DNA of 60,000 nucleotides from Tubiluchus corallicola (GCA_030141605.1 JAQGDQ010000047.1:436001-496000), one strand, 5' to 3'. Counted from the stretch's first letter, positions 1 to 12,620 are shown. Notes: generated by a model from the letters alone, not told the origin. Numbers and translations: made by a program.

Positions 1-839
1 GACCTGGATTTCAGTAGAGTGCCGTAGACCCTACTAAGTACTATGTTTGCATTGACAAAAGTTGTAACCATCCCCGCCCCTTTTCTACTAAAACCTTACA
101 TTGTCAAATTTTCCTAGGAATAAATTTTTCACAAAAGGTGGCTTCGTTACTAGTTTTGCCGACTTTTCTACTGCACTGGCTTTGGTGCTTTTAGTATCAC
201 TTTCTTCAACTTTTAAGGCTTTCTGTACTGTACTGGCACATCTATACTGTCCTTTTAAAAAACAAACACGTTCCTTTTTAAAAAAGGATTTTCTCGAAAT
301 ACAAAATTCTTTGTTGCAGCTTTCACGAATTGTACAACGCGGAAAATCGAACAGAATCCTTTGACTTTTAATAAACACGTTAACTGCCATGCCGTCTTTC
401 CTACCTACACCAGAATCAGCCAATCGATTAGGCAGTTTAAAGATTGAATGTGTTTTATTCACGACCGATTTATGTCAAGGACGAGTCGAGACGCAAGCCA
501 TTTTAGGCAACAGGCGGATTCACTTTTTTCATTACCGACTTCTGCTGTCAGTCCATTGCATCTCAGCAAACAGCTATTACCAACTTTCATTTTCTATTCA
601 TCATTGTTTGTATTTTATATGTTGGTTTAATGACAGTTCCAGTCTGAATGCGAATACACAACTTTCTGTCTTTATTTGAAATATTTTACATTAAGTAATT
701 ATCCTGTAAAATGTCATCTAAACCATTTCTTACATACCCATAATGAACACAATATAACTTGTATTTTAAAAGTTCTACCAAAATGTGTGCTACTGCCCAC
801 AGTTGGCAAATATCTATAGTACGTGTTTCTACCAATCTG

Positions 840-976
840 AATCCTGTACTCTGCTCGTACCTTTATGTGCATTGTGGAGTTTTTATTTCATTTTATTTTG
901 TCGGAAAATAGCCTTTGGCTAATATTATCTTTGAAATATTCGACAATAAATAAAATTTTTACTACTACTACTACTA
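840..976 (+). repeat. Possible LINE 3' tail ending in an ACT microsatellite
   Basis: A T-rich segment runs into AATAAATAAAATTTTT followed by about five ACT units at 958-976. Short tandem repeats directly after an A-rich 3' end are typical of CR1-like retrotransposon tails. No coding part is attached, so the assignment is inferred. Confidence 0.35.
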
Positions 977-1997
977 TTCTAAACGAATATTGGCACATGC
1001 AGATAACGATATACTTGGAATTTGTACCATTGCAGTTGTGTTCAGCTCTTCATTGGCTCCTCTTCATCTTTACCAGGATATGACCACAACATAAATGTGT
1101 AAGAATCTCTTCTAGATATCACTTCTGAGCACTAGCACCTCTGCTGTTTCTACCATGAGGGTGCCATGTTTGTTTGCTTCACCTCTTTTCATAAGCTCTG
1201 ATACCATCGGCAGTTAGCAAGTTGTTTTTCTCAGCGTGCATACTAACCATGGGCCCCCAAACTTCTAATATGTCGTCAAAGACTTTTAGAAGTACATTTT
1301 CTCAAGACTTCAAGAACATTAAGTGTTATCTAACTTCGAACTGGTGATGAGCCGGTTGACAAAACATTCAAGTGTTGTACAGCAATAATGAATTGCAAAT
1401 CCATGGAAGTTTATACTAGTGTTTGTTCACTCATGTTTCAATTATTTTAAATTGCAAAAGCTGATTTTTGTTAAATTCTTATGGATCACATCTATAATTT
1501 CGCTAATAGTATACACACATGTATTGTAATAGATCATAAACCTGACCAGTCTCAATACTCTTCACATTAGGTAAACTGTCATTTCCTAATATTATTATTC
1601 AATTTCCCGAACTTTGCAAAAAAGAACTAACAAGTAATAATAAAAGTAAATTGCCACAACAAACGCTAATTAAAAAGTAGTCATTGTTTTGAAGTGCATG
1701 CATGTAGATGAAAATGAATAATATGATCCTGTTAAACAACATGTACATAAGGATGTGAAACGAAACAAATAATTATGGTGATACGATGCTACAGTGCGTT
1801 CGGTGCTGTATACTTAAATGGCTGCTAGTTATGCAAAACAAGTTTCCTTGTCACACTGATTCATAAAAAATAAGCTGTGACAGATAAATACACCACTACG
1901 ATAAAAATACTTATCTGTGCGAGCTGCGCATGATCGGAAAAGTGACACTAAAAATATGGTACAATGTATATGACATCCACGCGTCAGTATCAAAGAG

Positions 1998-2105
1998 TAT
2001 AAAGGGGTCTCTATACTTTGTCAGTATGATTCAGACTGAAGATGGCTATTTATATTCCCATCGAAACTACAAGAAATGATTCGGCGTCTGGCAAGAATTT
2101 TAAAT
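1998..2105 (+). promoter_or_regulatory. TATA-like box with a 21-codon ORF
   Basis: TATAAAGG lies at 1998-2005. An ATG at 2042 opens 21 codons (reading MAIYIPIETTRND onward) ending in TAA at 2105. The spacing of TATA to ATG, about 44 bases, would suit a very short leader. No downstream exon was recognised, so this may be coincidence or a fragment. Confidence 0.15.
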
Positions 2106-2150
2106 AATTCCTTTTATTCACTTCTTTGCGTTTTACTGTAAATCCAAATA

Positions 2151-2310
2151 GGACTGAAGTTTACAATTCTCCACACACAAGATTATTACTTCGTGTAGAT
2201 TAGGATTAGAGGTAGGGTTGTGCTAGGGATAAGGTTGGGTTAGGATTAGGGCTAGGGCTAGGGTTAAGATAGGGTATTTAAATTGTGTAGGGAATTGTAA
2301 ACTCCTTCCA
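2151..2310. repeat. Telomere-like TTAGGG-rich element with terminal inverted repeats
   Basis: The core at about 2199-2275 consists of degenerate TTAGGG, TTAGGA and CTAGGG units. It is flanked by imperfect inverted repeats of about 25 bases: left arm 2151-2179, and right arm 2285-2309 containing GGAATTGTAAACTCCTTCC. The flanking inverted repeats point to a MITE-like element rather than a true interstitial telomere. Confidence 0.6.
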
Positions 2311-3123
2311 CATGTAGATCAGAAAAGTGAAGCAATTTTATAAAGGTAAGCGATAAGTAATGACACGTGCCAAATTCGGTACGATATTCCTAGAATAATA
2401 TTGATATGATAATGATAAAAACAATTTTTTCTATTCGATACGATAATCATTAATTATTGATATGTATCGTTAACATCCCTATATGTACAGGTACACGTAT
2501 ATAAAATGATGATAAAAACCCTCCTCCTGGTTTGCCCAAACCAGTTTTGATACATTTAACTCAGTTTTAAGTCACCCAAGCGATTCAGCCACAGCAATGC
2601 ACAATAATTGTAAAGGCTACGAAGAAGCATTCAGATTACATTATTTGGACATAATCTTATTGCATACGCACTGATCACTAAGCCATGCAGGACTCATGTG
2701 ACACTAGTAAATGCCAAAACGAACTACAACCCACAAAATTACAACGCTCGTAACTATTAATTACTGTGGTGCGATATCGTATTTGGTGATCACTAAAACA
2801 ATTTACAATTTATTTATTTGGAAATACAAAATCTAAAATAAAATAATATAGAAACAGTTAATTAATATTAATGATTTGATATGACAGCATGTAGATAATT
2901 AATGGCGAGACTCAGAAGTAAAAACTTGTTAGGTGCTGGCGCCGTTGTAAGCATGTCCAAATAATAATTGAAAAAAAGCTTTTATAGGCAGTTTTAAAGG
3001 AAAAAAGTTTGTGCAAAACAAGGACAGAAGTGACAGATAAAAGAATGTTCGAAAGGATAGGAAGACTGGAGTGTGAAGGTTCAGTTATTGTGAAGAAACA
3101 ACACTCCAGTTCTTCTTCAATAA

Positions 3124-3129
3124 TTTATT
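3124..3129 (-). promoter_or_regulatory. Possible polyadenylation signal of B4GALT
   Basis: AATAAA on the minus strand about 460 bases past the stop codon; it is the first canonical hexamer I found downstream. Position alone supports it. Confidence 0.3.
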
Positions 3130-3586
3130 ATGTAATTAAATAAAATAAAATATTTAGTTCACGTCTGCACGATTTCAGAGCACTTAAAAATTAAAAAGCA
3201 CAGCAAATGGTGAAAACTTTTGCTTGTGTACATTACAAAATTTGCAAACTTTACAAAAGTTTAAAAGCATTTTATGCAACTTTGGTGGAGTATAGGTCCC
3301 TTATTGAATAAAGCTCGATATTGGCTATAGGTGATCCATGTGAAGGTTCCACTCAAGCCTGTAAGCCAGAAAAATTACATCCCTTAATAAATAAAAGTAG
3401 CTTTGAGATATTGCACACTATAAGCCAACTACCCCAAACAGACTTAACTTGCAAGTGAGCCTAATTTCGCTTAAAATGTTATCAAGAAAAATTTTTATGT
3501 AAAATTAATTTGTTAATTCTCCTTAATACTTGGTGATAATGTCTGAATGTTGGCTACACAAATATCACAAAAAAGTATCCACATTT

Positions 3587-6500
3587 TCATAAGTGAGCAA
3601 CGATGTGGGTGAACAGCTTTTGTCGTTTAACCTTTATAATTACATAACGACAATTCTCAAATCCATCTTCTAGCATTTCCGCAGAACTGGTGAGCTCAGC
3701 TGCCCTGTAATAAAGAAAAATAAATTCTTGTAAAACTCAAAATTCACAGTCCTATAAGACAATGAGCACGGAAGTGAATTATAAACTGCATAAATAAAAC
3801 ATATAAAACTATAAAAATATTTTATCATATTGAATATTTATACATTATACCTACACATACCATCTTTTATAATTACTAGGTACTTGTTTCTTATGCTTGA
3901 TCATTGTGTACCTGGAGATATGCATTGGCCATCTTGTAATATTTATGCCAAAAGAGCCCAGTCTGAAAAAACATGTGTAAGTGGCAATTATAAATTATTT
4001 ATGCACAAACAATATTATGACACTGAAATCAACTTGTGGTGCTCGGTCATTGCTACACACAGAACAACCACAAAACACAATATTCAGAAACCCAATGAAT
4101 ATTGCTTTGTTATCTCACCAAAAGTGCTTACTCATGCTTCTGCCTTGCAAAAATACTGGCTCAACAAGTCTGAAGTAATGTACAGCATTTAAAGTGATAA
4201 AATGTATTTTTGCCATCTAATTAGTACACATTCCCTGAAGAAAGTTTAAAAATAAATATAGTATAATCCGCTTACAATGAGTTTCAGGGGACTGTGAAAA
4301 TTTGCTTGCTATAACCGAGTCTCGTTGCAGCCGAAGTCAATTGTTTGAGTGTATGTACAATATCGAAATGAAGCCTACAATATAATTTATGATTGCAAAC
4401 ATTTCAGCGTGGGCCCACATTAACCTACATTTAAAACAGTGTTTTTATTATAAATTGGGCTTTTATCTATGAGCACACCTTTATGGCTGTTACCTTTCAT
4501 ACATATTGTCATCTTCACCTGTCTGCAAAAAAATTAATTTTGCTTCAAAACACGCTATGTATTAAAGAAGTGCAGTACTCAAATACATACCTGATCTACA
4601 ACGTAAATGCAATAGTCTAATAATTGTTTCTTTAAAAATGGATGGCGGTGACTGACTAATATCTTCAATTGCACATAAAAATGTTTAACAATATATCAAA
4701 ATATACGTATATAAGTACTCTAAAAACATACAGGCATTTATCTATGAAGCGCACCTTTACCTTTCATACATGTTGTCATCTTCACCGCCCCAGCCGAAGA
4801 ACTTATTTGAGAAACCATTAACTTTACGAAATTGTTCTACAGGTACAGCTATTGCTCCCCCAAATAACGTTGTGTAAGGTAAACTGTAAGCAGAAGGCAA
4901 TTCACAATTCAGAAACATCTTGTCTGGTTACCACTAAGAAAGATAACAGAGTGAGGAAAAACATGTTAAAAACAAATGCTGCTGCATATGGAAGAGAGAT
5001 AGTTTAACTTAAACAGTCAAGTGTAAAGTGTAAGTGTAATGTGTCAAGTGTAAAAACTTGACAAAAACAACTCATGTAATTGTTTTCAGTGGTTTATCAT
5101 TCTGTTGATCTAATAATTACAGCACTGTATGGTTTCCAAAAAGTTTCCATTTAGAGCTAGTCAAATGATTATAAAGTAGTATTCCATTTCCATGCAAACA
5201 TAAAAACTAAACAATATGTTAACATACTTGTATCGGAATTGATCCAGTGCACAGGACATGTGTCGCGGAGCATGTGAACAAGCATATATATTTTTATCAT
5301 TGAGAGGTAGTAAATCAACATCGTGGAATATCAAACAAGAATAATTGTCCAACTTTTGTGCTTCTAAATATCCAACATTAAATAGCTTAGCCCTGTTAAA
5401 TGGCTTGTTATCACTCTGGAAAAAATACTTCATTCTGAAAAAGTCTTAAATAGAAATCTTGATTTGTATTCACTTTTTAAAAAAGTAAATTTTGCTTCAA
5501 AAATGCTATGTGCAAAAGAAGTACTGTATTCAAATACACACCTGATCAACAACGTAAATACAATAGTCTAGTAATTGTTTCTTTAAAAATGGATGGAGGT
5601 GACTGACTAATACCTTCAATTGCTCATTCCTGTTCCTGTAAAACAGGCAGAAAAAAGAATGATTATAGTACACCAGTTAAAATAGAAGGCAATTTACGTT
5701 ATCATTAGTGGAAACATGCAGTCAAAATAGCCAGCATACAAAAACCTTCAGCGGATGATGTTTTGGTGTATGAAAAGTCAGAAAATATTCGTTATTTATA
5801 CCATCAAAATTTTGCTAAGCTACCACAAACAGTAAAGCACTATAATGATCAATTACTGTGACAATAATAAAATGCTAGTTATGGCACATTTGACAATTAC
5901 GAGGTGTTAAGTGAGTAGGTATGTCAGTATGTTTTGGCTATATCCTTCAAGAAACAGATGTTTATTTTATACAATGCACAAGCAAAACTGAATGAAATAA
6001 GCCAACAAAGGATGCCGTATAAAAAAGCACTAAATCAAAGTCATGAATCTAATTCTTAAATGAGATTTAGTCCTATTATTACACTTTTACAAGTGTCGCA
6101 AAAGAGATAATCTCAAAAAATGGAAGTGGCAATCAGCACTACTCCTGCACACTCCTGTATACAGAATATCCTGCATACTCTCAAATTATGGCTGCTTATT
6201 ACAGGCTAAGTCAGCACTGATAATTGGAATGCCACGTGTTCTAACAAATGTTAAAATACATTTTCGGGCATATGCAGAGAATAAATGAGTGCGCAAGGAG
6301 AAAAAAGAAAATGAGACGAATTCTGTCTTTTGTTTACAAGGCTCTACACATAGCTTCTCCCTGAGTTTCCGCCCAAACTGCTTTTCCATGGAGTTTAAAC
6401 TCATTTATCAAGCTGTTTATATTCTTATAATTTTTGCATTATAGTAAAATTGTTTGACAGTTGTAAGTTTATTTAACATTTTAATAACAGTAAATTAATT

Positions 6501-9488
6501 CAGCTTAATTTTGTATGCGCCTATGACAATGTGGCAATGGAAAACCAACAATTATGTATATGACTGCAGCAAATAATTCCACACAGTTTCTTATTTCCCA
6601 ATTGATCTCAATGCAAATAATCCTTAGTTCTCCCACATAGTATCACAGTAAAATTAAACTAACAGCACAACCTTATTCTCAGCCAAACCAATGTGGGAAG
6701 ACCATCTGGCTGGATTTTTTTGTCTAAATATTGTAGAACTGCCATATGAAATGAAAAAAAAAATTAGGGCTACAAAACAACCACACCACATATTAATTTA
6801 AAGTTATGAATTCTGTCATCTAGTTGTTCTGGTCCGTCTCCCATTTTTCACTTTTAAGGTGGTGGTACTAGTACGAGATCTTGTAAATATTTTACAATTA
6901 TATGACAGTATAACACTGTTATTTTATAATAGTGCACATATTAGGAACTAAATGTAGTGACTGCAGCTAATGTCCTAATAAGCTGCAACAACTCTCTTCC
7001 TAACATTAGTTTACAGCATTTCATCACAGCTTTTGTTAATTTCTTTGTCTAAATTACTAATTTCTTTGCCTGACATGCTGTAATTTACTGAAACTTACTC
7101 ATTTTTTCTTCATACAATCAAACCCCCGTTATAACGCTCCGCCCTCAAGTTATAATGTCAAACTCGGTATAACACTAAGTTTGTTGCAGTCCTAAAATAG
7201 GCGGTATAAAGAAGTATGACTACATAGACATGCCAAATGGACACATGCCTCTGTCAGAAAATAAAATTAATATACAAGGCACTAGTGCATGGAAAAACCG
7301 ATACAACGTTAATAATCAAATGGATAATTGAAACTACACTTGATGCCATTTACTTTTAATAAGAAATTAATAATTTGAACCTGAAAGGTATAATAATGGC
7401 AACTTTTTGCCAAGCGCTACATGTTGTAGGTTTCCAGCAGCCTCCATTATTAACAAATGGTAGCCTTTTCTCTATGGTGTTCCAACTGTCGTCAACAACA
7501 TTGACATTTGCTTGAACAGCACCACCTAGTGAAAAAGTTAAAGAACAATAAGAAATAAACCCTCAAATTTTGCAATTTTGCACAATTGAATGAAAATACT
7601 AACACTATAATTAAAATGCTACATCTACATGTCACCATAAAAAGCTGTACAGAAAGTTAAACTATTTTTCTTTCATAAAAGCAACTTCAACCAAACACAG
7701 CGGACTGAAATGATACTTATTAACTACCAATTAGGTACATGTATTTTGTAGCTCGAAACTCTGTGGCACTAAATTCAATTTACCAGTGAATTTAGAACTC
7801 TGACCTGCCATTTTGTAGAATGACATCAAACTGGAAACAAACATGCATTTTTAGCCTAATGAGAAATCATCACATCAATGTATTATTAAAAATTATTTTA
7901 TTACAATAAGCAAAAATGGTCTTACACTTAACTGAAGCTTAAAACTTTTTTTCTTAATTTTGTCCTGCAAAATCAGGTTGCACCTTGTATGTTAGTTCAT
8001 TTTATACGGTAAAAAATATGGCATATTGGTAACCTACTACAAATTTTATACATATTTACAAAAATGTACAAGAAAAGCCTTCATTATATTGTCTCATAAT
8101 TTACACAAAAGGTATTTTTAACTGTATCATATAGCTGTACAGGATTGACCGTTCACAAATTCAACTTTTACTTTAAACAGCTGTTATCCAATATTCAAAC
8201 TTTGTATAATATAATATATAATTATAGCAGGCTATTATGTGGAACACATAGATTATAATAACTACATGTACGACTCAGCATGTAGAATCATGTAGGCCCT
8301 ATGAGATACATTAATAAACGGAATCGCTACGTATAGTTGAGTGACACCTATACTAATAGTGGCCTACTGCCACAGTTAAAAGAGCAAAAGTAATTATAAT
8401 TAAAAGAACTAGACAGTTAATTAAATTTATCTTCAGATTCTAATATAAACATGTGACTTTCATAACAAGCGAGTGACACTATCAGGAAGCATATCAGAAC
8501 CACAAAGTCATAAACATAATTACTGGTTCGTACTCAGATATAAAAAGTTAAAGGATGATAAATCAAAACAAATGAATGTTAGCAAACAAAATCTGTCTGA
8601 AACCATGGACAGACTTTGAAAACCAAGGCTTGTAAACATTCCAAAAATATATTTAATTGCTGCTCAGACTACAGTAGCAAACCATGTTGTAAATTTACAC
8701 CATAACAAGGATTTGGCAAACACAATAAAATATACAGAAATTACCATAAAAATTTTTAAAAATCTTTTGCAACCAACTACAATCCAAGGCAACGATTGCA
8801 TTTCAGTACCTGTGCTACAGGTGTCTAATTGGTAGTATCATTTCGATTTATTATAGTAATCAGTCTGTCATTATGTTTTGTTGTGTGATGTAATTGTTTG
8901 TTTCGCATTAAATATTTTACTGTTTTTAAATTTTGTATTCTGAAATTCTACGGGAATAATTAAATTTAATTATGTAACGTGACGAAGGGCGCACTGCTCT
9001 CCTGAAATATTATTATTAATAAACCTTATCGTGATTAATTATCTCTTTATTTTTAGATTGGTTTCAAGTTTTAAGTTTACGAGTGAAATTGCGATGCAGT
9101 CAGTTAAAACATAGTACCTGAAATTTTATATATTAAGACTGTACTAATAATACATCGAAATATTGATATTATATGAACCATTGAAGTTTATAAAAAAAAC
9201 AAAGCAAAATATAATTTACAATCATTACTTACTTAAATAGGAAGGTTTCTTTGGACAAAGCTTTTTTGGTATTAAATTTCTTAGTATAAACAAATTATTC
9301 CAAATATCTTCTTCCCTGACTGTTACAAAATCCTTTGGTTTAGCAGAATGTTGAGGTAGTATTCCCTTTTTCTGCAGCATCACACGATTTTGTGCACAAT
9401 AGATAACAATCAAACACAGTATCAACTTCCAGGCATAATGTGTAAACAAAGCCGCCCGTATTGTTCTGCAACAACCAATCCTTTGCAT
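3587..9488 (-). CDS. B4GALT: Beta-1,4-galactosyltransferase, 7 coding exons, complete
   Basis: Golgi type II membrane enzyme of GT family 7, expected to transfer galactose from UDP-galactose to a terminal GlcNAc or related acceptor. Coding exons on the minus strand are 9488-9233, 7525-7381, 5635-5542, 5415-5228, 4883-4761, 3962-3861 and 3704-3587. All introns are GT-AG, phases agree throughout, and the total is 1026 nt (341 aa). Residues 1-16 are a short basic cytosolic tail and about 17-33 a signal anchor, followed by a short stem. Family motifs are IIIPFRNR (130-137), [10 protein letters not shown] (171-180), the metal-binding DVD (197-199), GWGGEDD (258-264), and Met289 and His292 in YTMIKH, which correspond to the remaining Mn ligands of the human enzyme. 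The start ATG follows an in-frame stop codon. The paralogue and acceptor preference cannot be assigned. Residue 228 at a splice junction reads Asn. The intron after exon 5 contains a partial duplicate of exons 3 and 5. Confidence 0.95.
4256..4345. repeat. Possible DNA-transposon end in a B4GALT intron
   Basis: Contains GTATAATCCGCTTACAATGAG and CTATAACCGAGTCTCG. ATAACG/ATAACCGA-rich ends of this kind occur in Tigger/pogo-like inverted terminal repeats. A related-looking stretch is at 7114-7200 and another style of end is at 12914-12975. No matching opposite end was found at any of the three. Confidence 0.25.
4461..4672 (-). pseudogene. Chimeric partial duplicate of B4GALT exons 3 and 5
   Basis: Plus-strand bases 4535-4672 closely match 5486-5622, which is most of exon 3 plus the intron after it. 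Bases 4461-4520 match the end of exon 5 and its following intron near 4735-4787. In gene orientation the order is exon-3 piece then exon-5 tail, as left by a tandem duplication of the exon 3-5 segment followed by deletion of exon 4 and most of exon 5. The exon-3 copy still reads in frame through [11 protein letters not shown] and keeps a GT donor. It has lost the original acceptor and the residues before QLK. The exon-5 tail still encodes GEDDNMYE but would join out of frame, so it is probably not spliced into the mRNA. Confidence 0.8.
7114..7200. repeat. Possible DNA-transposon remnant in B4GALT intron 2
   Basis: CCCCCGTTATAACGCTCCG, then CAAGTTATAATGTCAAACTCGGTATAAC: repeated GTTATAA/GGTATAA words like those in Tigger/pogo-type terminal repeats. 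No protein is encoded. Confidence 0.2.
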
Positions 9489-10560
9489 TCTTTAATATAG
9501 ATATTACAAACATTCAGCATTGCTTCTTATTTTTGAGAGCTGATACTCCTGTGATCACAATCCTGCAACCAGAAAAACTGTCGTCTTTATTAATGATCCC
9601 AATGTATGAAGAAATCAGATCATAATTCATTTGGTTTTACAATTTTACCTATTTGAAAAAACTGTCTTTTTTGACTATTTAAGTCGAAAATATTTTTGGA
9701 AACTTTGTTACAGACTGTGCTAAAAATAATAATTTAAAGAGGTTAACTTATTTTAAAAAGATGATGATATGGAGACAATAACACGCTGGCTGACTGCATG
9801 CTCATTTAGTCAGCAAAAAATCACTCATCCCTTATTTTCTCAAACATACAGATCTCCAATTTCAATCCACTGTCTAGCAGTGACCAATCAGCATTCCATT
9901 AGTCTTTACATCAGTAAGCTGCTACTTGTACTGTGACAATTAAACATATTAATTTATTATCGTTACTATTTTATGCAGGTAAGAGAATTTCTGCAAGATA
10001 AATATAAAAATAATTAACCGCTTAATAATTGCAAAATTTTGCAAAGGTGAATTTACGATTGTGCTTGGGTAGACCAACTAGTAATATAAAGGTAGGGTCT
10101 CCAAAAAGGTAAAGTGATAAGTTTTATCAGTCTATAAATCAAAAGCTCATTTTGGTAAAGGCTACTGCTGGATCAAGAAGCACATTGGCCAAGTTATGCA
10201 AACAAAATGCACCCTTTTAGGAGTGGGATTCAGAAGCAAATTCAGAGGAAGGGTCTGGACCCCTCACTTTTGACATGGAAAAACTAAGTATAACAGCCTC
10301 CCATTTGCTATGTAAAGATAGCAAATTTAACTTAATGCTGCAACTCTGAATTATAGCTTTGCAAAATCAGGAAGCCTGCATACTTGATCGGCCCACTGGC
10401 ATTGTCTAGTAACATTACTCTATACGTATACAATTTTCCCTAGAGATGTCTTTGAAAAGCATCAATTTCGTTCTGCTATTTAACTTATATTATTCATAAA
10501 AACAAGCTCAGTATAGCACAGCATTGCACAAAAACACAGGCTCAACTACAATTAAAAAAG
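9489..10560. other. Upstream flank of B4GALT, no gene seen
   Basis: AT-rich sequence that should include the B4GALT promoter and 5' UTR on the minus strand. I saw no clear TATA box, CpG-rich stretch or exon. Confidence 0.5.
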
Positions 10561-11415
10561 ATCCAGACTATAATCCCCTGTAGTCTCTTTGCGGATGACA
10601 GTAAACTTTACAGAATTCTGCAATCAGAACAAGATCACAGTATTCAACAAAAAGACATTTTCTATCTCTACAACTGGTGCAAATGGTTTCAAATGAGATT
10701 CAACTCATCAAATTGTCATGTACTACATATAAATAGCAACAAGAACCAGGAATACAGATACTACACCAGATGCAACTACCACGTGAACGTGGATCAGTAC
10801 AAGTCGAAAAAGATCATGGAGTATATGGGAATAGCAACCTTTCTTTTGACAAATATATTTTTGAAAAAGTAAAATCTGCAAATAGACAATTAGGGTCCTC
10901 ACCAAAACTTTTAGATTCATGGATAGTAATATGTTTAGAAGGCTATATATACCTTTAGTCAGATCTCATCTGGAGTATGTATCAGTAGTATGGAGTCCAC
11001 ATCTTGTATGTCATCGCTTAGCTATTGAGGCAATGCAGTGAAGGGTCACCAAATCAGTGCCAGGATTACAAGACATGGAATATGCAGGAAGACTACGACT
11101 ACTCAATATTCGAACCTTAGAATTCAGAAGAAAAACAACTGATCTACTGCAGACATATCATTTTCTACATAGCATAGACAAATCCAGTAACGAAGATCTA
11201 CTAATACCTAATGAGAAGATAGGAACTACCAGGAATCTGAGAGGTCACAACAGGAAACTGTTAAAACAACGAGCTAATACCACTAGACACTCAAAATTGT
11301 ATAAGCACAGAGTCGTTAATTATTGGAACAATCTCTCACCAGATCTAGTACAGGCTCCAACAATAAATGCCTCAATAAACTAAAGAGTGGTTTGGCTAAA
11401 TTTTACAGTGACAGC
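10560..11415 (+). mobile_element. CR1/L2-like LINE remnant, 3' half of reverse transcriptase
   Basis: Translation, with shifts between frames, gives the polymerase motif C box SLFADDSKLYR at about 10590, then the domain D pattern NWCKWFQMRFNSSNCHVLHI. The domain E region VEKDHGVYGNSNLSFDKYI follows near 10800. After it come PLVRSHLEYVSVVWSPHL near 10960 and the C-terminal GLQDMEYAGRLRLLNIRTLE from 11063. An open stretch of 108 codons covers 11057-11383. Frameshifts and stops elsewhere show it is dead. The 5' end, including endonuclease and motifs A and B, is missing. Confidence 0.85.
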
Positions 11416-11870
11416 CAATACCAGTACACTTAAATTGGATCTGCATGAGCTTTGCACTGCTCACCACCCAGGTGATTTTACCATGTGAGTTGGTTTCATG
11501 AGAAAATCTATTGCATTCAAAAACCATTGTGAGATCTGAATAAGCAGGCAATGCAAGAATTTTCCTTCTTTGTATGTCGGCTTCAGTGTCTAATAAGCTA
11601 CCAAGGTATTTACATCTTTTCCATGAATCATTACCTCCTCTTCTAATATGGTGTTCTTCCGTCTTTATATTGTTGACTTTAAGATTATATTTTTCTAAGC
11701 GGTGGCTCATCGTACATTTTGCATCTTGCAGTTCTTCTATACTATTAGCTCAGTTTAGCTGTAAAGTAAGCAATATAATCGGCATATTGCATGGAGATAT
11801 TGCAAGTCACATATTTATCATCATTTTTATATGCCCATTACGTCTATTGTAGACATTGGGCAGGCAGAAT
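11396..11870 (-). mobile_element. Second LINE remnant, opposite strand
   Basis: The minus strand encodes RLEKYNLKVNNIKTEE, then WKRCKYLGSLLDTEADIQRR, the pattern that follows the YADD box in many LINE reverse transcriptases. The box itself is present upstream as MQYADYIAYFT, with the second catalytic Asp changed to Tyr, and a double stop follows it. Only about 150 codons remain, so it is a dead fragment. It abuts the plus-strand LINE tail to tail at about 11396-11415. Confidence 0.8.
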
Positions 11871-12080
11871 TCTGAAATAAAAGAAATCTGCCCTCAAGAC
11901 AGGTAAACACAATTAAATTCAGTTTTATTTGCACAAATACATACACTGTATATTGGCAAAACAATACACGTTAAATACTACATAAACCGACTGTGTGCAA
12001 AATTAGTAATAGTGTGCACAGCAGTAATGCCGCAAAAAACTAGACACTGCTATACCAGTGGCTTGCCAGGACCACTTTTG
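11841..12080 (+). repeat. Interspersed repeat R2, plus-strand copy
   Basis: Shares CATTGGGCAGGCAGAA and CAGGTAAACACA at one end and CCAGTGGCTTGCCAG at the other with the reverse complement of 15425-15560. The second copy lacks part of the middle. Family and coding status are unknown. Confidence 0.6.
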
Positions 12081-12319
12081 AAAAATTATATTAATTATTA
12101 CAATACAGCTTATTACAGTAATACAGGTCACAATTTTGGTGCAAATTAGTTACATGTGGAAAATCTGTGTAACTTTTCAGACAGATTGCGATTAACTTCG
12201 TCTTCATTTCTTTCTTGATATGTGATGGTGTCATCATTGATGTGATCTGTACCTTCTACCGCCGAATGATTACCTCGTATTGCGAATAATTATTTACTTT
12301 GCGAGTGAAGTGAAATGCC

Positions 12320-12620
12320 ACTAGCCAAGATCTTCAGTTAAACCAAAGTGTAGGAAACTTACGAAGTTGCTTTTCGTTACAATTTCGTTTCTGCGATTAG
12401 CGGCTATGGTGGCGGCATCGAACGGCGGTGGATTAAGAACTTTTGAGCCGCGCATTGACTGTAGTAATAATATTTTGTCCACTAATAGTGTCTGCATAAT
12501 AACTTTTGCGTTTTTCATATCTCAAATAAAAGCAATTATTAAAATAAGAAACTAAAAACACTTCATGCAAATGAAAAACAGTTGTAGCAATAAGTTTTTA
12601 TTATTTTACAGTTCTTCCTG
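12320..12620 (+). repeat. Interspersed repeat R1, copy A
   Basis: Matches 13500-13790. Shared words include GCGCATTGACTGTA, ATATCTCAAATAAAAGCA, and CAGTTGTAGCAATAAGTTT. It carries only the 3' part of the family. Confidence 0.65.

Larger units (their letters stand above)
1..3586. other. Region without a confident gene downstream of B4GALT
   Basis: No family match was found. The minus strand at 88-462 is open for 124 codons with a Lys/Ser-rich translation. It begins at GTG, has no recognised domain, and is within the length expected by chance in 60 kb, so it is not called as a gene. The region also holds a LINE-like tail (840-976), a TATA-like site (1998) and a telomere-like repeat element (2151-2310). 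Confidence 0.6.

Noticed and set aside
88-462. Minus-strand open frame of 124 codons
   Set aside because: It begins at GTG, shows no known domain or splice partner, and its length is within chance expectation for the window.
2199-2275. Interstitial telomere or chromosome end
   Set aside because: Units are degenerate and mixed with TTAGGA and CTAGGG, and inverted repeats flank the block, which fits a dispersed element better.
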